A model generated the notes under the pieces. That model ran no database searches. It worked only from the letters and a program-made list of their open reading frames with translations, and was not told the origin of the DNA. Shown one piece after another: positions 49,101 through 62,123 of a DNA stretch of 64,000 nucleotides (positions are counted from its first letter, which is position 1; every line of letters starts with the position of its first letter). The stretch comes from Ophthalmolycus amberensis (taxonomy: Eukaryota; Chordata; Actinopteri; Perciformes; Zoarcidae): NCBI GenBank assembly GCA_024529925.1, contig JAFEUB010001418.1, positions 62,001-126,000 of the forward strand. Direction: 5' to 3'. Position numbers and translations under genes: made by a program.

Positions 49101-52100
49101 TGAAGATATGTTGAGTTGCCCAATCAATGTATGTAGAAAATGCATGGAAACTAAGATAGAGGACACTGTTCAGACATTTTCTTTCTTTCTTTTAAATATC
49201 ATGACTGGTCATGTAACGATCTTAGTTGTCCAGTGTCTTGTTAGCCAATGTGATGCAACAATAAATAAATATTGTAGCTACCAAAGTTCCACATACAGTA
49301 AGGTTGTTTGTGCTTCTTAAAACTGAGGGATTTAATCACAATCCCTTAACCAATCGAGCATGAGCAGTAATATATGATGCATTATTTGACAGCAGAAAAT
49401 AACCCACATCATGGGAGGACAGATGCCTTTCACATCTTTTTCAGAAAAAAATAGATCTAGTTGTATATGTATGATAAGAATATTAACCATGTAAAAGCAC
49501 ATCTTTGGTCTTTTTGTTTTGAGTTGACTTGAGTGACAATGCTAATGTTTATTTTATTGAAGAAGAGACGATACGAGACGCAGCACGGCCAGACTCTTAT
49601 GCAATGAGGTGCGCCTTCCACACGTTCTTCACTGACTGTATAAAGCTTTTTGGTTTCCTTTTTCCCCATTTGCTCCCAGTTATTTGAGGAGAGGATCAAC
49701 CTTGTGCTGCACTGGTTTGACCTGTGGACTGACGGACAGAGGAAACAGCTGTTGCACACTCTGCTCACACGATGCACCAAGTCCCAGCTCAAGTAAGCTT
49801 CCCCTTCCCCTTTTGTTTGTGTATTTGTGTCATCACAAGTGAGACCAAGGTTATTGCATTTGTTTTGTTTTTCAGGTTCTGCAAGGATTTGCTGATGGAG
49901 ACGGTTCCTGTGACTCAAGTGGACTTCACGTCTGTGCTGCCGCGCTTCTTGTCCCTGTATGTGATGTCGTTTCTGTCCCCCCGTGAGCTCAGCTCCGCTG
50001 CCCAGGTCAGCTGGCACTGGAGGGTCCTTGCTGAGCAGGTGAGAGGTGAGATATTTGATGTTTACTGGAGTTTCCACGCTTTACATGAAGACATTTTTCT
50101 TGCGTTCCCTCCTCCTCTCCCCTCCCAGGACTGTCTCTGGGCCGGCCGCTGCATCTCAAGAGGCTGGTTCCTTCCCTACACTCCCGTAGAGAAAGAGTTT
50201 GGAGCGTGGAAGAACCACTATGTCTCCTGCGTCTCCACGCTGGACTGGCTCACCCCCAGGGAGGCGGCCGAGCAGTACGGGACCCTCAACCAGCACAGCA
50301 CGGGGATGACGGAGGAGGAGGAGGAGAGGAGGAAGGAGAGGAGGATCAGACAGATGATCAGAGACAAACTACAGGAGGAGAAGAGTGAGTAGAAAAGAAA
50401 GACATCAAATGATACAAGATATGAAAATGAGTCACACTTTTTTGAGGGTGTCATCAAAGTTGCACGTTTATCTTCTAAGCAGAAATGTCTTTCAGTTACC
50501 TCACAAAGCTTGTACTTAGAGACCAGTGCTGCTGTCTGTGATGTTTCCAGAACACGCTTTGAGAACCAGGAAAGCCTGGGGCAGCTACACCAAGCCAGAA
50601 GGAGCCAGAGGTGGAAGAACTCAGACAGGGAGGCCCGGCTCTGGAATAACATTCAGCTCTTGGCCCTCTCTCTCCTGGCCTCCGAGGACTGTTGGGTCTC
50701 CCAGCGTCTGTCTCAGCCTGGACAGGGGACAGCCTATGACTGCAGCCCAGAGCTTGGAGGGAGTCCAGACCTCCAGTCCTAGCAGGTCTGTTGACGGTGA
50801 CACATTCGCTTCCCCTCGACGATATCAGCGTTTTATGATACAATACATTTTATAATATAATGCAACCGGAGAGAGCGTAAACCAGACCTCCATCTTCTCT
50901 TTCAGTGAAAGACTGAGCAAAGCCAGAGGAGCGCTGTCCTCCTTCACCAGCAGCCCTCCACTGCCACACAACATCTGCGTGACCCCTCCTGCCCTCTTAC
51001 TGCTGATCTCCAACAGGATTCCTGCCTATGAGGTAAATAACAAGTACAGAAAGAGTCTTAAATCAGCATCTACTTCGTAAGAGAAAAAGCAGCGATGAAG
51101 AGAGTAAAAAAGAAAAAGGGACATTGTCAAGTTGAGCATCTCATATTTCTCCCCGTCTGCTCTGTTTCTTTCTCCCTGTGCTGCATCTAGTTGGTGCTGA
51201 GTGGCGTGAGGGATGGAGTGGTTGTGGTTCTGTACGACCACAGAGGGACTCTCGCAGCTCTGTTAGCCCAGGTGGAGAGGACTATTTCTGGGCAGAGAGC
51301 TCAGAGGCTGGGCCTGCTAGCTCCAGGAGGAACGGAGGAAATCCATCTGCTCCATGGTGAGAATTAATAATCCTGCGTATCTTAATGTGTGGAAACACTG
51401 CCGGGGTTAGCTCTAGTCCAAGTTCAGCCTCGAGTGCTGGAAGTTTATCTCTCAGGATACTGTGAATCACATCTGCTAAAACCTTTTCATGGCTTATTTT
51501 ATTATGATTATACCTTCTCTTTTTTTTTTTTACAGTAAGTCTAAAGCTACCTTGGTCCCTTGGCCCAGGACTAATCATCATAAATCTTGCATCGATTTTA
51601 CATTTTTCATGCACCTTTTTGTTTAACTATTTTTTTATTTTTTATAAAATGATTTCAAACACAGAGATACACTCAAAGACTCCACAACATAACTCTGTGG
51701 CACAGTAATTAATGTACTTATTCACAGTTATCCTTTTTGCCTGTGAAGTCGGGATAATTCTATATATTTTTATTGTTTACTTCATACCCAAGTTTGTCAA
51801 CTTACCTTTCAAACTTGACTGGTTAAAGTTGAATATGCACGTTGCTCAAACTGAAAACTCATTTAAGGAACCTTATTTTTCTGCTTACAAATCCTGATTC
51901 TGTTGACTCTTCAGGTAGTAGCCTGTCAGAGAAGACATTACTGACCCCCGACCATAGAGAATTCTGGGAAAAGCTGTGTGGCTGGGTGGCACCAGCTGAG
52001 GAAGGAGGAGGGATTGACATGTTCTCCCCGTTGGCTGCATCTGGTAGGTAGACACAGATGTTGGGACACACACACACACACACACACTTCTCTGTAATCT

Positions 52101-53828
52101 GCATCTTCCGTCACTGTCTCGCGAACCTCCACTCTGTCTCTTGCTTTCTCTCTCCTCCTCAGCATCGGGAGTGGCTCTCATGCACACTCTCTCTACTCTG
52201 ACGGGTCTGGAGGTTCTGGCGCCTATTGGTTTTGCCACCGGAAGTTTCCAGAACAGTGAGTCACCATGCACAAGACTGAAACACCTCCAAAAAGACATCT
52301 CAGATGTGAAGCATCATGTTAAAGCCACAATAAATAGTTTGTTTCTTCACCCTCTCTCAGTCCTGAGTGAGTGGTCTGACGGCAGTGTGTGCAGCGGACT
52401 CTCGGAGCGTCGACCAGAGGCCCCGCCACTGCAGTTTGTGTGTGAGAGTGTACTGCTGGGCTGGTGCAGACAGGCTCAGTGGATGGAGGAGGCTCTGGGG
52501 GAGCTGAAGGGCTGCCGGGGGCCGCAGCTACAGCGCGTCAGCCTCCAGGCCAGGGGCCGGGCGCTGGGTAGGTTTCACATGCGTTTGGATTTAAATGCAC
52601 CCACACACATGGCAGGTTTCACATGCGTTTGGTTTTAAATGCACCCACACACATGGCAGGTTTAAACAAATGCCTGCATACTCCGTGTCCTGTAAACTGT
52701 CTGAGGAATCTATTCATATATTTATAGGTCATTTTCTGTGGGAGAAAACCTGCCTGGAGGAGCTGTGTGTGTCTAAAGATCTAAATGAGGCTCTGACGGA
52801 GGGACTCACTGCTCTCACAAGACAGGAAGAGGTGGACATGTTTAATACACTTATACAATACAACAAGAGCAAAACATGTTTGTTTCAAGTTGCATCATTA
52901 ACTGCGGATAACAGTGTGTGTTTCTTTATTTCTGCTCTCACATCTTCAGTCCAGACCTCTGGAGTTTCTTGCCGCCTTCCTGACAAGATGGAGTGAGGAG
53001 AAGGAGGGAGAAGAGGCTGGTGGAGGGCAGAAGGGGAGAAACAAAGGAGCAGATGATTTCTCATTGGCACGACACGACTCAAAGAAACGTGTCGGCCTGA
53101 TACCTGAGCTACCACAGGTGTGTGATTTTAAGTCATCCATTCGGAGAAGGTCGAAGGAGCACACTTGATCTTTACAGCTCGTTTTGTCTCTTTCTCTCCG
53201 TCTTTAGATAGTGTTCGATTGGAGAGGTGCAGCTGCCAGAGAGCTCCACCACAGCGAGTGTCTTTATCTGGGGAGACTGGGCGCGGTGCTGAAGGTAGGT
53301 ATAGACTGTAACATTAAAAACACCAACAGGAAATTTAGTGAGATTTAGTTAAGATGCGGAGAGGCCATTGTTTCAGGTGCAGTTCCACCTGACATTAATC
53401 AGACTGAGAAATATTTCCTGAATGAACATTATGTAATGATGTCAAATCAAGTCCAGAAAACAGACGCAGACAATTTTTAGGAACTGGACCCTTTCAACAA
53501 ACTACAGGGAGTTTATATCGTCCCTTTTTAAACCAGGTGTTGGTTGATGGCTCTGCAGCTGCATGGCCTATTTGTCCTCACTTTGTTATTAGAATCTCAT
53601 CTTGAGAAGGATTCTTTTGAGATGTTTTCAGAGCAACTACACATCAAGCAAGTGTTGTTTGTCAAAGGTTCAGAGATCACCAATGTGTTTATCCGATACC
53701 TTCTCTCTTGTGCTGAAGGTGTACCAGGAGCCTCTTACAGCAGCTCTCAACTCCAACAGAGCCATCCTCAGCTACGCTGACATCCACATTGTCCTCAGCC
53801 CTGTCACACAAATACTGGCGCTTAACAG

Positions 53829-53864
<36 letters not shown>

Positions 53865-55495
53865 GTGTTTGTATGACACTGTCTTGTTTGCGTGCCTCTG
53901 TGTGGACATGATATATGTGCGTGTGTTTGCTGCAGGGTCTTTCAGGCAGATTTACAAGCCAGGCTGCAGCAGTGGGGTGCAGAGCAGTGCGTTGGAGATG
54001 TGCTTGTAAAACTGTGCTCAAAACTCAGAGTTTACACCAACTACCTCAACAACTACACCACCGCCCTCAGCACCATCGACAAGGTACAGTCAGACCATGC
54101 ATGAAGCACGTAAACCAGGTCTAGAGTGTCCAGCGGTCTGAGAAAGCTTTGCCTGTCTGATCTCAGTGCAGGGAGACGAAGCCTCCGTTCCGGGCTTTCC
54201 TGAAGAGAGCAGACAGAACTCTTGCAACACACATGCTGAGGTAACATGTACACTCATCTTTATTGGTTTTCAGGGCAATCGTCGGACAACTAATTGATTA
54301 AGCCGCGGTGTGTTTGTGAAGCCTGCAGGAGCTGCTGCTGTGTCCAGTGTGGAGGATACAGGAGTATGTGACTCTGCTTCAAGTGCTGTCTTTGCACACA
54401 CACACCGGCCACCCTGACCACACGCACCTGTGCTCTGCCCTCAGCACCCTGCTGGGATTCAGAGAGTTCATACAGAAGGTGCAACCGCCACACGGAGCGT
54501 GGAGGCAGTATCTCACGCTATGCTTGATTCATTCAGCCTTTCTCAGATGTTTGCTTCTGTTTTCAGTTGAAGCGTAACTCCGAGAGAGACGGGCTGATGG
54601 AGGAAACGCAGCAGATGATCCAAGGCTGTCCGGTAAAATCACAGCTCCCTCCTTTTCCCCACGCTCTCAAAACAACATCTAAAACGAACATGTTGAAGTA
54701 TTTTTATATTAATATGGTGTGTGTGTGTGTGTGTGTAGAGCCTCAGTGAAGGAAACAGGCAGCTGATAATAACACAGGATGCTGCTTTGCTCAGGAGCCC
54801 TGATGAACAGATTCCTGAATCACTCAGGTGTGTGGTGATTTTTATTTGTATTCACTTAGTAGATGTTTGATATGATATTTTTTGATATTTACTTTTTCGC
54901 TTAAGTGACACTTTCTAATGATGCATACATTGGGAAACCTTTGCACAATCAAATACCGTATGTTTTATATTACAACACTACAGATTGTAAATCTAATCAA
55001 GACGTTTTTTTCCCACTTTGTGTTTGTGTGCATGATTAGGACCTTCGAGCAGGTGTCTGATGTGGGCCTGTTTCTGTTCAACGACGCTCTGGTGCTGACG
55101 CGGCGAAACGTGCAGCACACACCGTTCACGTTGGCTCACCGGAGCGCACACACTTTCCTGGCCTCTGTGGCTCTCTCCAGCCTGGCTGTCAGAGCGATCA
55201 CACACTCGCGCTGTGAGTTTGTACCATTTAAAGAATACAATGTGTGAATGTTGCCTCAGCTTTCATTCTTTTCTGTAATCTTCAGTGTGTCGTTAATAAC
55301 GTGGCTGGTGTTTTTGATTACCTTTGTCAGGTTAAAGGATTATTAACGTCTTTCTCTGTAGATGTGCGTCATGCTTTTGTCCTGGAGGGTCCTTGTCGTT
55401 CTTGGGTTTGTGCCACAGAAAGAGGAGAGGAGAGAGAGCACTTCCTGTCTGTGCTGCGTTCAGCCACAAGCTCTGCTCTGACTGGACACCAGTGA
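40103..55495 (+). CDS. ect2l: Epithelial cell-transforming 2-like protein (F-box plus RhoGEF)
   Basis: This is a predicted guanine nucleotide exchange factor for Rho GTPases with an N-terminal F-box. The 21 exons are 40103-40237, 49680-49792, 49876-50038, 50129-50384, 50551-50785, 50906-51032, 51191-51356, 51915-52043, 52163-52255, 52361-52567, 52728-52831, 52950-53117, 53208-53294, 53719-53828, 53936-54083, 54167-54240, 54322-54478, 54567-54632, 54739-54827, 55040-55212 and 55362-55495. They sum to 2934 nt (977 residues) with every phase consistent; human is about 904. Exon 1 joins exon 2 in phase 0 (...NRTSNLQ then LFEERINLVLHWFD), as in the human protein. The F-box (LPRFLSLYVMSFLSPRELSS) is in exon 3. 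A DH-like helical region spans about residues 640-830, and a PH-like region (VGLFLFNDALVLT) starts near 885. Intron 1 is 9.4 kb because of transposons. The weakest exon is 50551-50785. Confidence 0.92.
41213..42810. mobile_element. hAT element inserted in the outer element
   Basis: The termini are CAGTGGTGTATA and its inverted match at 42799-42810. An 8-bp target duplication CATGATAG lies at 41205-41212 and 42811-42818. Around 41892-41990 (+) a frame reads LPASAACERLFSIAGLVFSP and ends shortly after; this is the C-terminal dimerisation signature of hAT transposases. The rest of the transposase is missing or decayed, so the copy is dead. Flanks carry runs of tracts based on ACTTTTACTT. Confidence 0.92.
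44768..47413 (+). mobile_element. CCCAGTGAGCA element, full copy plus 5'-truncated tandem copy
   Basis: A complete copy runs from 44768 to 46287 (1520 bp), with CCCAGTGAGCA at one end and TGCTCACTGGG at the other. It is followed directly by a second copy (46288-47413) that lacks the first part and starts at the equivalent of ACATCAACAGTTTCC. AG flanks the whole unit (44766-44767, 47414-47415). Both ends have clustered GACGTT/AACGTC motifs, possible subterminal transposase-binding repeats. No transposase frame is present. Confidence 0.88.
45222..45990 (-). other. Antisense two-exon transcription-unit-like structure inside the full element copy
   Basis: Read on the minus strand, an NRF1-like site (GCATGCGCA, near 45850-45862) is followed by a short frame ending DEELNELME, then a strong donor GTAAGT (45716-45711). 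After 360 bp comes an acceptor TTTATTTACAG (exon 2 from 45356 downward), then AATAAA at 45227-45222. No long frame crosses the junction, so any RNA would be mainly non-coding. The other copies in the stack carry equivalent sequence where present. Confidence 0.4.
48745..49679 (+). other. Remaining ect2l intron 1 sequence
   Basis: Mostly AT-rich unique sequence up to the exon 2 acceptor at 49678-49679. No repeat element or exon is recognised. Confidence 0.6.
52568..52660 (+). repeat. Tandem duplication of about 44 bp in ect2l intron 10
   Basis: Two near-identical copies follow the exon 10 donor. Each contains TTTCACATGCGTTTGG, then CACCCACACACATGGCAGG. The start of a third copy follows. Confidence 0.85.
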
Positions 55496-57014
55496 CGGCG
55501 CCGTGACGACGAAACACCGGCAAGACAAGAAGAGGTTTGGACGCCACTGTTTGCCTTTTTTTTTACATGATAAGTTAGAAAAAATGTTTTTCGGAAATAT
55601 CAAACGGCAGTTATTTGTCCACAGCACACGTGATGTCAACACGTAGCCCTCCTGCCACTGTGTCACTGGTGTTCTGAGTGTCTCACTTCAACCTGAACAG
55701 TATTCAGATTGTAGTTTATATTATTAGCAGAGTATTCCTGTTGTCACAATAATTACTTAACATTAGCATAGTGGAATATGGTCTTTTTTTTTTGCATTTG
55801 CAATATTTGGAAAATAGCAAGTATTTTGTCACATTTTGCACTATCCTGCTTTTTATCAGCTGGAAGGTGCAACACATTACAGTACTTGTAAACCAGTATC
55901 TCGTTCATTATATACATTTCTATACCTCCTGATACTGCACGCGTCGCTCAATAACTGAAGAACTGTGTTGACTCGGCATCAGCCAGACATGTTTAACCTC
56001 CTCTAGGGATTGTAAAAAAAAAAAATCAACATTTGTCTTTTTATACTTCAACACAATACTGTTGAGAAAACAGATAAATACGTCAAAATACTTTGACAGT
56101 ACGGCTGATGTTGCTCATTCAAATCAAAGTGTTATTTCGGTGCCGTTGCATGGTGAACCTGTTGTTTTACAGTGTGTTGATGTGTGATCGCGTTGGATGT
56201 TAGAAAGTCCTTTGAGTTATGTTTGCCCGTTTTGTTTTGTCTTTTGTGTTGAGTAGCTTTGTGTAATAACACTCTACACGTACTTACTGCAAACTAAGAA
56301 TATTGTGGGTTTTACTTTTAATGTAATCACGTCATGCATTCATCCCTTTGACATTAAACCAGTAGCATTAGCTCAACAATCCCAGCATCACAAGTAGCAT
56401 CTTTCTTTTCCAGGTATAAAAAGTCTTTATTGATAACCAAAAATAACACGACACAAAAAACTGCATTACAACACATCACTTATACACGTATGTACATTAT
56501 TGCCACCTATTTAAAACCTCCACGTGTTCCATCCTTAGAGATTAGATGAATCTCTGAGTCATTATCCGCACACCTCAACAGATACAGTACTTAAAGACCA
56601 ATACCAAGGCTGACGATACAACATATAACATACCTAATGTTCTAGTATTACTCTTCAGTTTACTTTGTTTTGATCACGGCGACATCTTCACACCAATCTG
56701 TGACATTGGAACTACTTTCTAAAATGTTGTGTAGGTTTATTAACAGCTAATACAATGTGGGCACATTGAACATCGACACAAAGCATTGTTGTATGTTGCA
56801 GTCTTCAGAGCACCACAGATGAGGATTAGGTAAGTGGAACAGTTATGTTCTTAAAAGCATAAAGCAATACTTTGATAGTTTGAAATTGAATATGATTATT
56901 GACTATTTTATTTTTTATATCATTTATGGTTCAGTTTAATATCTGATGTAACTATGAGCATGATGTAAGCTGGCCTTTTACAACATTCTGGTGTCTGTGA
57001 AAGCATCACTGTTG
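55496..57014. other. Convergent 3' UTRs of ect2l and filip1l
   Basis: ATTAAA at 56353-56358 (+) could end ect2l. Reverse-strand AATAAA at 56426-56431 could end the filip1l transcript that uses the exon at 57015-57242. No other gene is seen. Confidence 0.55.
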
Positions 57015-57242
57015 TCACAGTTTGCGGTTAGCTAGATGTGGGTTGTTGTCGTTGTTGTTGATTTGTGCTGCGGCCGCGTGTGTGTGCTGCTCTTTCCCAG
57101 TGGCTGGATGAGCGGCTGGCGGCTGACTCTTGCTCTGCGGCCCCACGTTTGCTGCCGTGCTGTTTGTCCCTTTCTGGGAGCCGTAGCCCTTCGGTTTGGG
57201 GATTCTCGTAGGTCCTGGTCGTCGGAATGCTTCTGGAGGTAT
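57015..57242 (-). CDS. filip1l: Alternative last coding exon of filip1l
   Basis: This is a 228-nt phase-0 exon with acceptor CCTCCACAG just above 57242 and a stop at 57015-57017. It encodes 75 residues beginning IPPEAFRRPGPTRIPKPKG, then a Ser/Gln/Asn-rich tail. It is joined in frame to the donor ACA|GTAAGT at 62145/62144 of the main filip1l exon, so the protein would read ...QIT then IPPEAFRR. The Pro/Arg/Lys-rich start resembles the C-terminus I recall for the FILIP1/FILIP1L family. Confidence 0.85.
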   Translation of the reverse strand: MPPEAFRRPGPTRIPKPKGYGSQKGTNSTAANVGPQSKSQPPAAHPATGKEQHTHAAAAQINNNDNNPHLANRKL

Positions 57243-60200
57243 CTGTGGAGGAACATTGAGAAACGATGAAGTAAAGTGGGGAAACGAGTGACTTGCAGCA
57301 AAGAGAATGAGGAAGAAGTGGGGAGGAAATAGGATACACAGTATAGAGGGGAGTATTGTGACTTTCTCCACAAGCTGAATTGTTTCCAGTAGCCTCGTAA
57401 AGATCTGATGCAATACTGATGATGACCACTAGATGATATCAAATCATATTTTATGGGCAGTAAATGACCACAGTGCCAAGTTGTTACTGCATGACTGCTG
57501 CACCTTTAAAATGCATAACATCCTTTCAACCATGTTGCATATTCTTACATGTTCTGTAAAATGTGATGAACATTGCGAGCTGCAATAATTGTGTTTTCTG
57601 TTGTCTGTCTTTTGTACATCATTTAGTGTCCTTTACCGGCTTTAACATGTAACGCTGCTACAATCACTCGATTAATCAATGAAATGATCAAAAGCAAATT
57701 TTGCAGCAACTATTTTTATGATCTTTTATGATGTTTTTTTTTCTATTCTCTTACATTTTATAGAAGATGAATCAATAATGAATAAAAGTTGTTAGTTGCA
57801 GCCCTCGAAAGGGTTTTGTTTTAAATCTTTACCTCGTTTACTGTGTGAAAAACTAAGCGATTTCTGTCTTGCCGATTAAAGACGTTTTTTTTTTTCAAAG
57901 CTGTCCCTAATATTTTAGTTTATCTTATTGTCTTATTTTATCAATAACAGCGTGTTTGTTGCCTAGAAACCAGTGTTTGTCCTTCGGGGCACAACCTGCA
58001 AAACAAGAAGAGAGAATATCGTGGGAAACATCACATTTCTCAGATTCTCAAACAACTTACTGCTCCGTTTACTGTGTAATCACATTTCAATCAGTGTGTT
58101 TACATGTGCTGCAGCGTGCCAGGAGGCTGAGGTAGTATCGGCACTTCTAGAAACAGTATCCTGTTTACTGCGACATCATGAGTCACCTCAGCAACAGCTG
58201 GCACACTGAGCCATGGACACTCCTCAGTCACAGTGCCTGTTGTGCTCTTCTTGTAAATAAGCAAGATACTGTGATTTTGATAAACAGACACGACCTGATA
58301 TGAGCAAATATACTTGTGGATGTAACCTCACTACCTGCTTTTAATGCAGGATTCTTGGAGGCCGGCCACAAAATATTGCATTCAATTTTGGGTTTTTATA
58401 TTGTATTCATGTGTCTCGGTTTTTAAATTAGCTCATAAATCATACAGTTAATAATTTTAAGAACACAGGTCAGCTGTCGGAGTCTCTTTTATCCTTTTCA
58501 AGCTAATAGTTTGCCTCAGGTAATTATTTTCTTCAAAGTTATCGAGGGATCTAATTGGCTTGTATAACTTTCAATCACAATAGCACCGCTTGGTTCTTCC
58601 TTTTCCTCAGCACCTATTTTAGAAAAAAAAATGTTTTGCTGACAAGACACCGTTGCACACCACCCCAGATAATCCATTTGAATTAAAGAGCTCCTTATTT
58701 GACCAAATGTGCCATCGATCTGGTCGACACTTCTGCAGCTGAGTGAAACTGAAACTCCTCAGTGTTTCCATGAGTCCACACCAAAACGTCCCGCTGCAGA
58801 AAAGCACTTGGATGTGTTCACGTGCGGCTTGAGGTTTTGAGAATTAACAAAAACCTGCAGTGAACTATATCCTTAAATATTCATACGGGGTATAAATGTC
58901 AGAATAAGTCGTGTCTGTGCTCCAGCAAAGCTAATGGGCCAGAAAATCTGTCCGGGCTCCGCGTCACGGGAGTGTTTCACATGGAGAGAGGCCGTAATGT
59001 GCGGCTTTCTTCTCTCGTGTATCAGCGGTGCAGCAGGAGTTCAACTAAGTACTTCCTCTGCAACACTGGCCCGGCTGTTCCTGTGGCAACCAAACACGAG
59101 GTTTGTTTTGGTGCTTGTGTTGCGGTGGGAGCGAGGCTGTACTTTCACAGTGTCTACCCCTCTCACGCGCAGTATGAAGCCTCGTGTTTGGAGGAAAAAA
59201 AGGGTTCCACTGTTTGTTATTCTTCCTTGGTTTTACTGTGCCTGTCGGTCAAGGTGATCAAACTGCTCTGCGGTTATTAGCATTGTGGGCTAAAAGGAGG
59301 AAATCCGCTCCTGCAGTGTAATGCTCATTTTTCTGGCATACAGTTTGGTAATTAGACTTTCTCGGCTGCGCTTCGTTCACATCAGAAGCAGATTCAAACA
59401 TGTTCATAATGTTTCATAGTGAGTTTGGTGTGATTACAACCTCTCACTGTAGCCTTTTCAATGAAATGCTCTTTGGCTCCCAGCGTGTCACTGGATACTC
59501 GTTTTATCAGTCTGGCCGGGTACCATGAGCAGATCTCTGTCTTCCTTGGCTGAACCAGATGAGTACGGTTTATGAATCAAGAAGGTCTGAAGTGAGTCAG
59601 GGAGTAATTGAGGTCGCAGACAGTAATCCCAGCTGCTGGATGCCTTCTCAAGTCGTGGTCTAATGAATAGCATCTTGTTTAGCCCCTGCATCATTGCGCC
59701 CAGACTGCTTTGTATCCGGTTTCTCCAGCTGTGCTCCTTCACACTCATTCAATTTAATGCTTGATTTAATCATGTCCTCCTTGTATCACTGGTGTGTGTG
59801 TGTGTGTGTGTGTGTTTGGGTTGGGTTGGGTTTGGCGTTTTCCTGCAACAGTTGTCTTGCTCCGTCTAGATGACACTGAGGGCTCGGTGCGTGCTTTATT
59901 GTGTTCTGTTGAATTGATCAGCTCTGTCCGTCTGTTTGTTGTACGGTAAAGAGTAATGTTGCATCTAATTCAAGCTCTTCTGATTTTAATTTTCTATTTT
60001 TGTAAAATGTTTGTAATGAGAGTTTGGAAAGGAGGATGAATCCTGGACTACTTTGTGACATTATTTGCCTTTATTTCTCTGGACTGTTGGCTACATGTTG
60101 AGCTCAGTTAGCTTTCTGGATGTGTATGAAGCAAACAGCACTAGTCAGTGTCTGATAAACACACACGTAATCCCCAGAAATATGCAGTTTGTATCAACTT

Positions 60201-62123
60201 GCTCTGCATGCATTCTTTTCCTGCATTAGCGTTGCATTGAGACGAGACATTAATGAATGTGCTGTGACAGATGCAATCATCCCACATCCTCCCCTCTGTA
60301 TCCTCTCCCACAATCCCTTCCATTCCTGTCTTTCGGTCTCCATCCCCTCATCATCATCATCATCATCATCGTCTGGCCTTCGGTACAGATTCAATTTAAC
60401 AAATCGCACGTATGTGGTAACTTTTCCACCGTGGGCACATGAAACCACATGTAGAAGAATGCATATACATGGAGAAACATTCGAACGTTGTACTGATGAT
60501 TCATTTCAAAGCACATGATTCATGGGAGAAATCAAAATAAAACAGAGGTTTTGGGTTACTACCCAATGAATAGCAAGCTAAGTGAGACTTTCTGCTGAAA
60601 GACCACTGAGGTTAAATTATCAACAAATACATTAGTGTTTCTGAGGAGGTTCAGCTTTTCTGAAAGGGCTTTTTATGTATAAAGTTTCCCGGGGGTGCGA
60701 ATACATATAAATGGGCAACAAATGGCAGTTTTTCTCTTTCTTCCAGCACCGAAAGATTTGATTTGAAGCATTTTCTTTGTCATAACATGTCAATCCCAGA
60801 TGGATCATTTTTAGAGGAGTGCCCCAGCACTCAGTGGGTATTGAGCGTCTTGCTCAAGGACACCTCAACACGTTGGATGATGGCCAAGGTAGTAAACTGA
60901 GTATTAATATCTGAAATAACCACTGTTTTGATCTGCTGTTCATTTAGTTTGTCATTGAGGACCAGAGAGAGAACAACTTCTCTGAATGTTTTTTATCATT
61001 ACATTTTTAAAAATGTTGTGTAATATTGTAACATACTATCCTGTAACATACTCACCATGTTCTAGTTTTATACAGTGGAGAAGAGCAACTGTAATTCTAC
61101 CAAATCTTGGACTTTTTTAGATTCACCTCCAACAGCAGCTTTTTGGCGCAGCAGTCTGAGGTTTAAAGGTTTCAAGCAGAGTTTCCGTTGTATCATCTAA
61201 GAGAACACCAAGTTCACGTCCCGCTGGTTTTCATTCTCGGTCTCTGGGTTTCTGTGTGCTGGATGTTAGCAGAAACTATGACATCAGACCTATGATTTTA
61301 ACTCAAGCAAGCAAACACATGTGAGAATCCCAGAAGGTTTGTTTTTTTTGTCTTGTAATCTGGACAAGTGCGAGCACAAAGGTTTTTACAGACAACTCTT
61401 CCACTTGGGTATCATTTAATTAGGTCTAACAAAGTCTTGACAGTCTTTATGTTCAAATCTGAGAAAGTGAATTGTAATCTTTTGACTACACACGGTGTCT
61501 CAAGTGTTAAAAGGTTACTGTGCATGCACCAAAAATCAAATCAAACAACTGATTTCAATCTAATCGCATTTTTCTCAGATTCTTTTTTTATTTTACGCAT
61601 TCAGAACATGCTGGATTAAGTGAATAAATGAAATTGGCAAGCATGGATGACAAACTATAAAACATAACACTTCTTTTTGCACACTTTAATTCTCAGAAAA
61701 TCAAACAACTTAATCATAATGCAGTATGTGTAATATGAAGTATAAAAACTGGTATGATACATCAGTGTGAATAATCAGACTACGTGGCAAATTGGCCACT
61801 GAGTACAATACAGTAAGTGCACATAAGTTAAAACCTGGTGTTATGTCAAATTAAATCAAATGTTCTAGTGCTTTCAAATGGTATTGTTTTCTCATGCAGG
61901 CAAACACTTGTTGGAACTTAATCACACATAACCAAGCAAAACAAACCAAAGTAAAAAGGAAACATTCAAACCCTGGTTTAAGAAAGAATCATAAATCAAG
62001 TAAAACAGACATGTAAATGTATCGTGGTATAGATTTGGGGTTTAAGGGTCTATGGTTGAATTGGATCTCATGGGCAGGATTCAGCAACAATGGATGGGAT
62101 GGAGGGTTTGGGGGATTATCAGG
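57243..62123 (-). other. filip1l intron or 3' UTR region
   Basis: For transcripts using the distal last exon this is a 4.9-kb intron; for transcripts stopping at 62124 its beginning is 3' UTR. It holds a (GT)n tract at about 59791-59814 followed by GGGTTGGGTTGGG, and a (CAT)n trinucleotide run at about 60349-60370. No other gene is recognised. Confidence 0.6.

Noticed and set aside
49563..49608. Candidate ect2l exon ending before GTGCGC
   Set aside because: Its incoming phase does not match exon 1, while exon 1 (40103-40237) joins exon 2 (49680) in phase and matches the known protein order.
60141..60518. Frames around the CAT repeat
   Set aside because: They include a trinucleotide repeat in the filip1l intron and have no splice-supported continuation.
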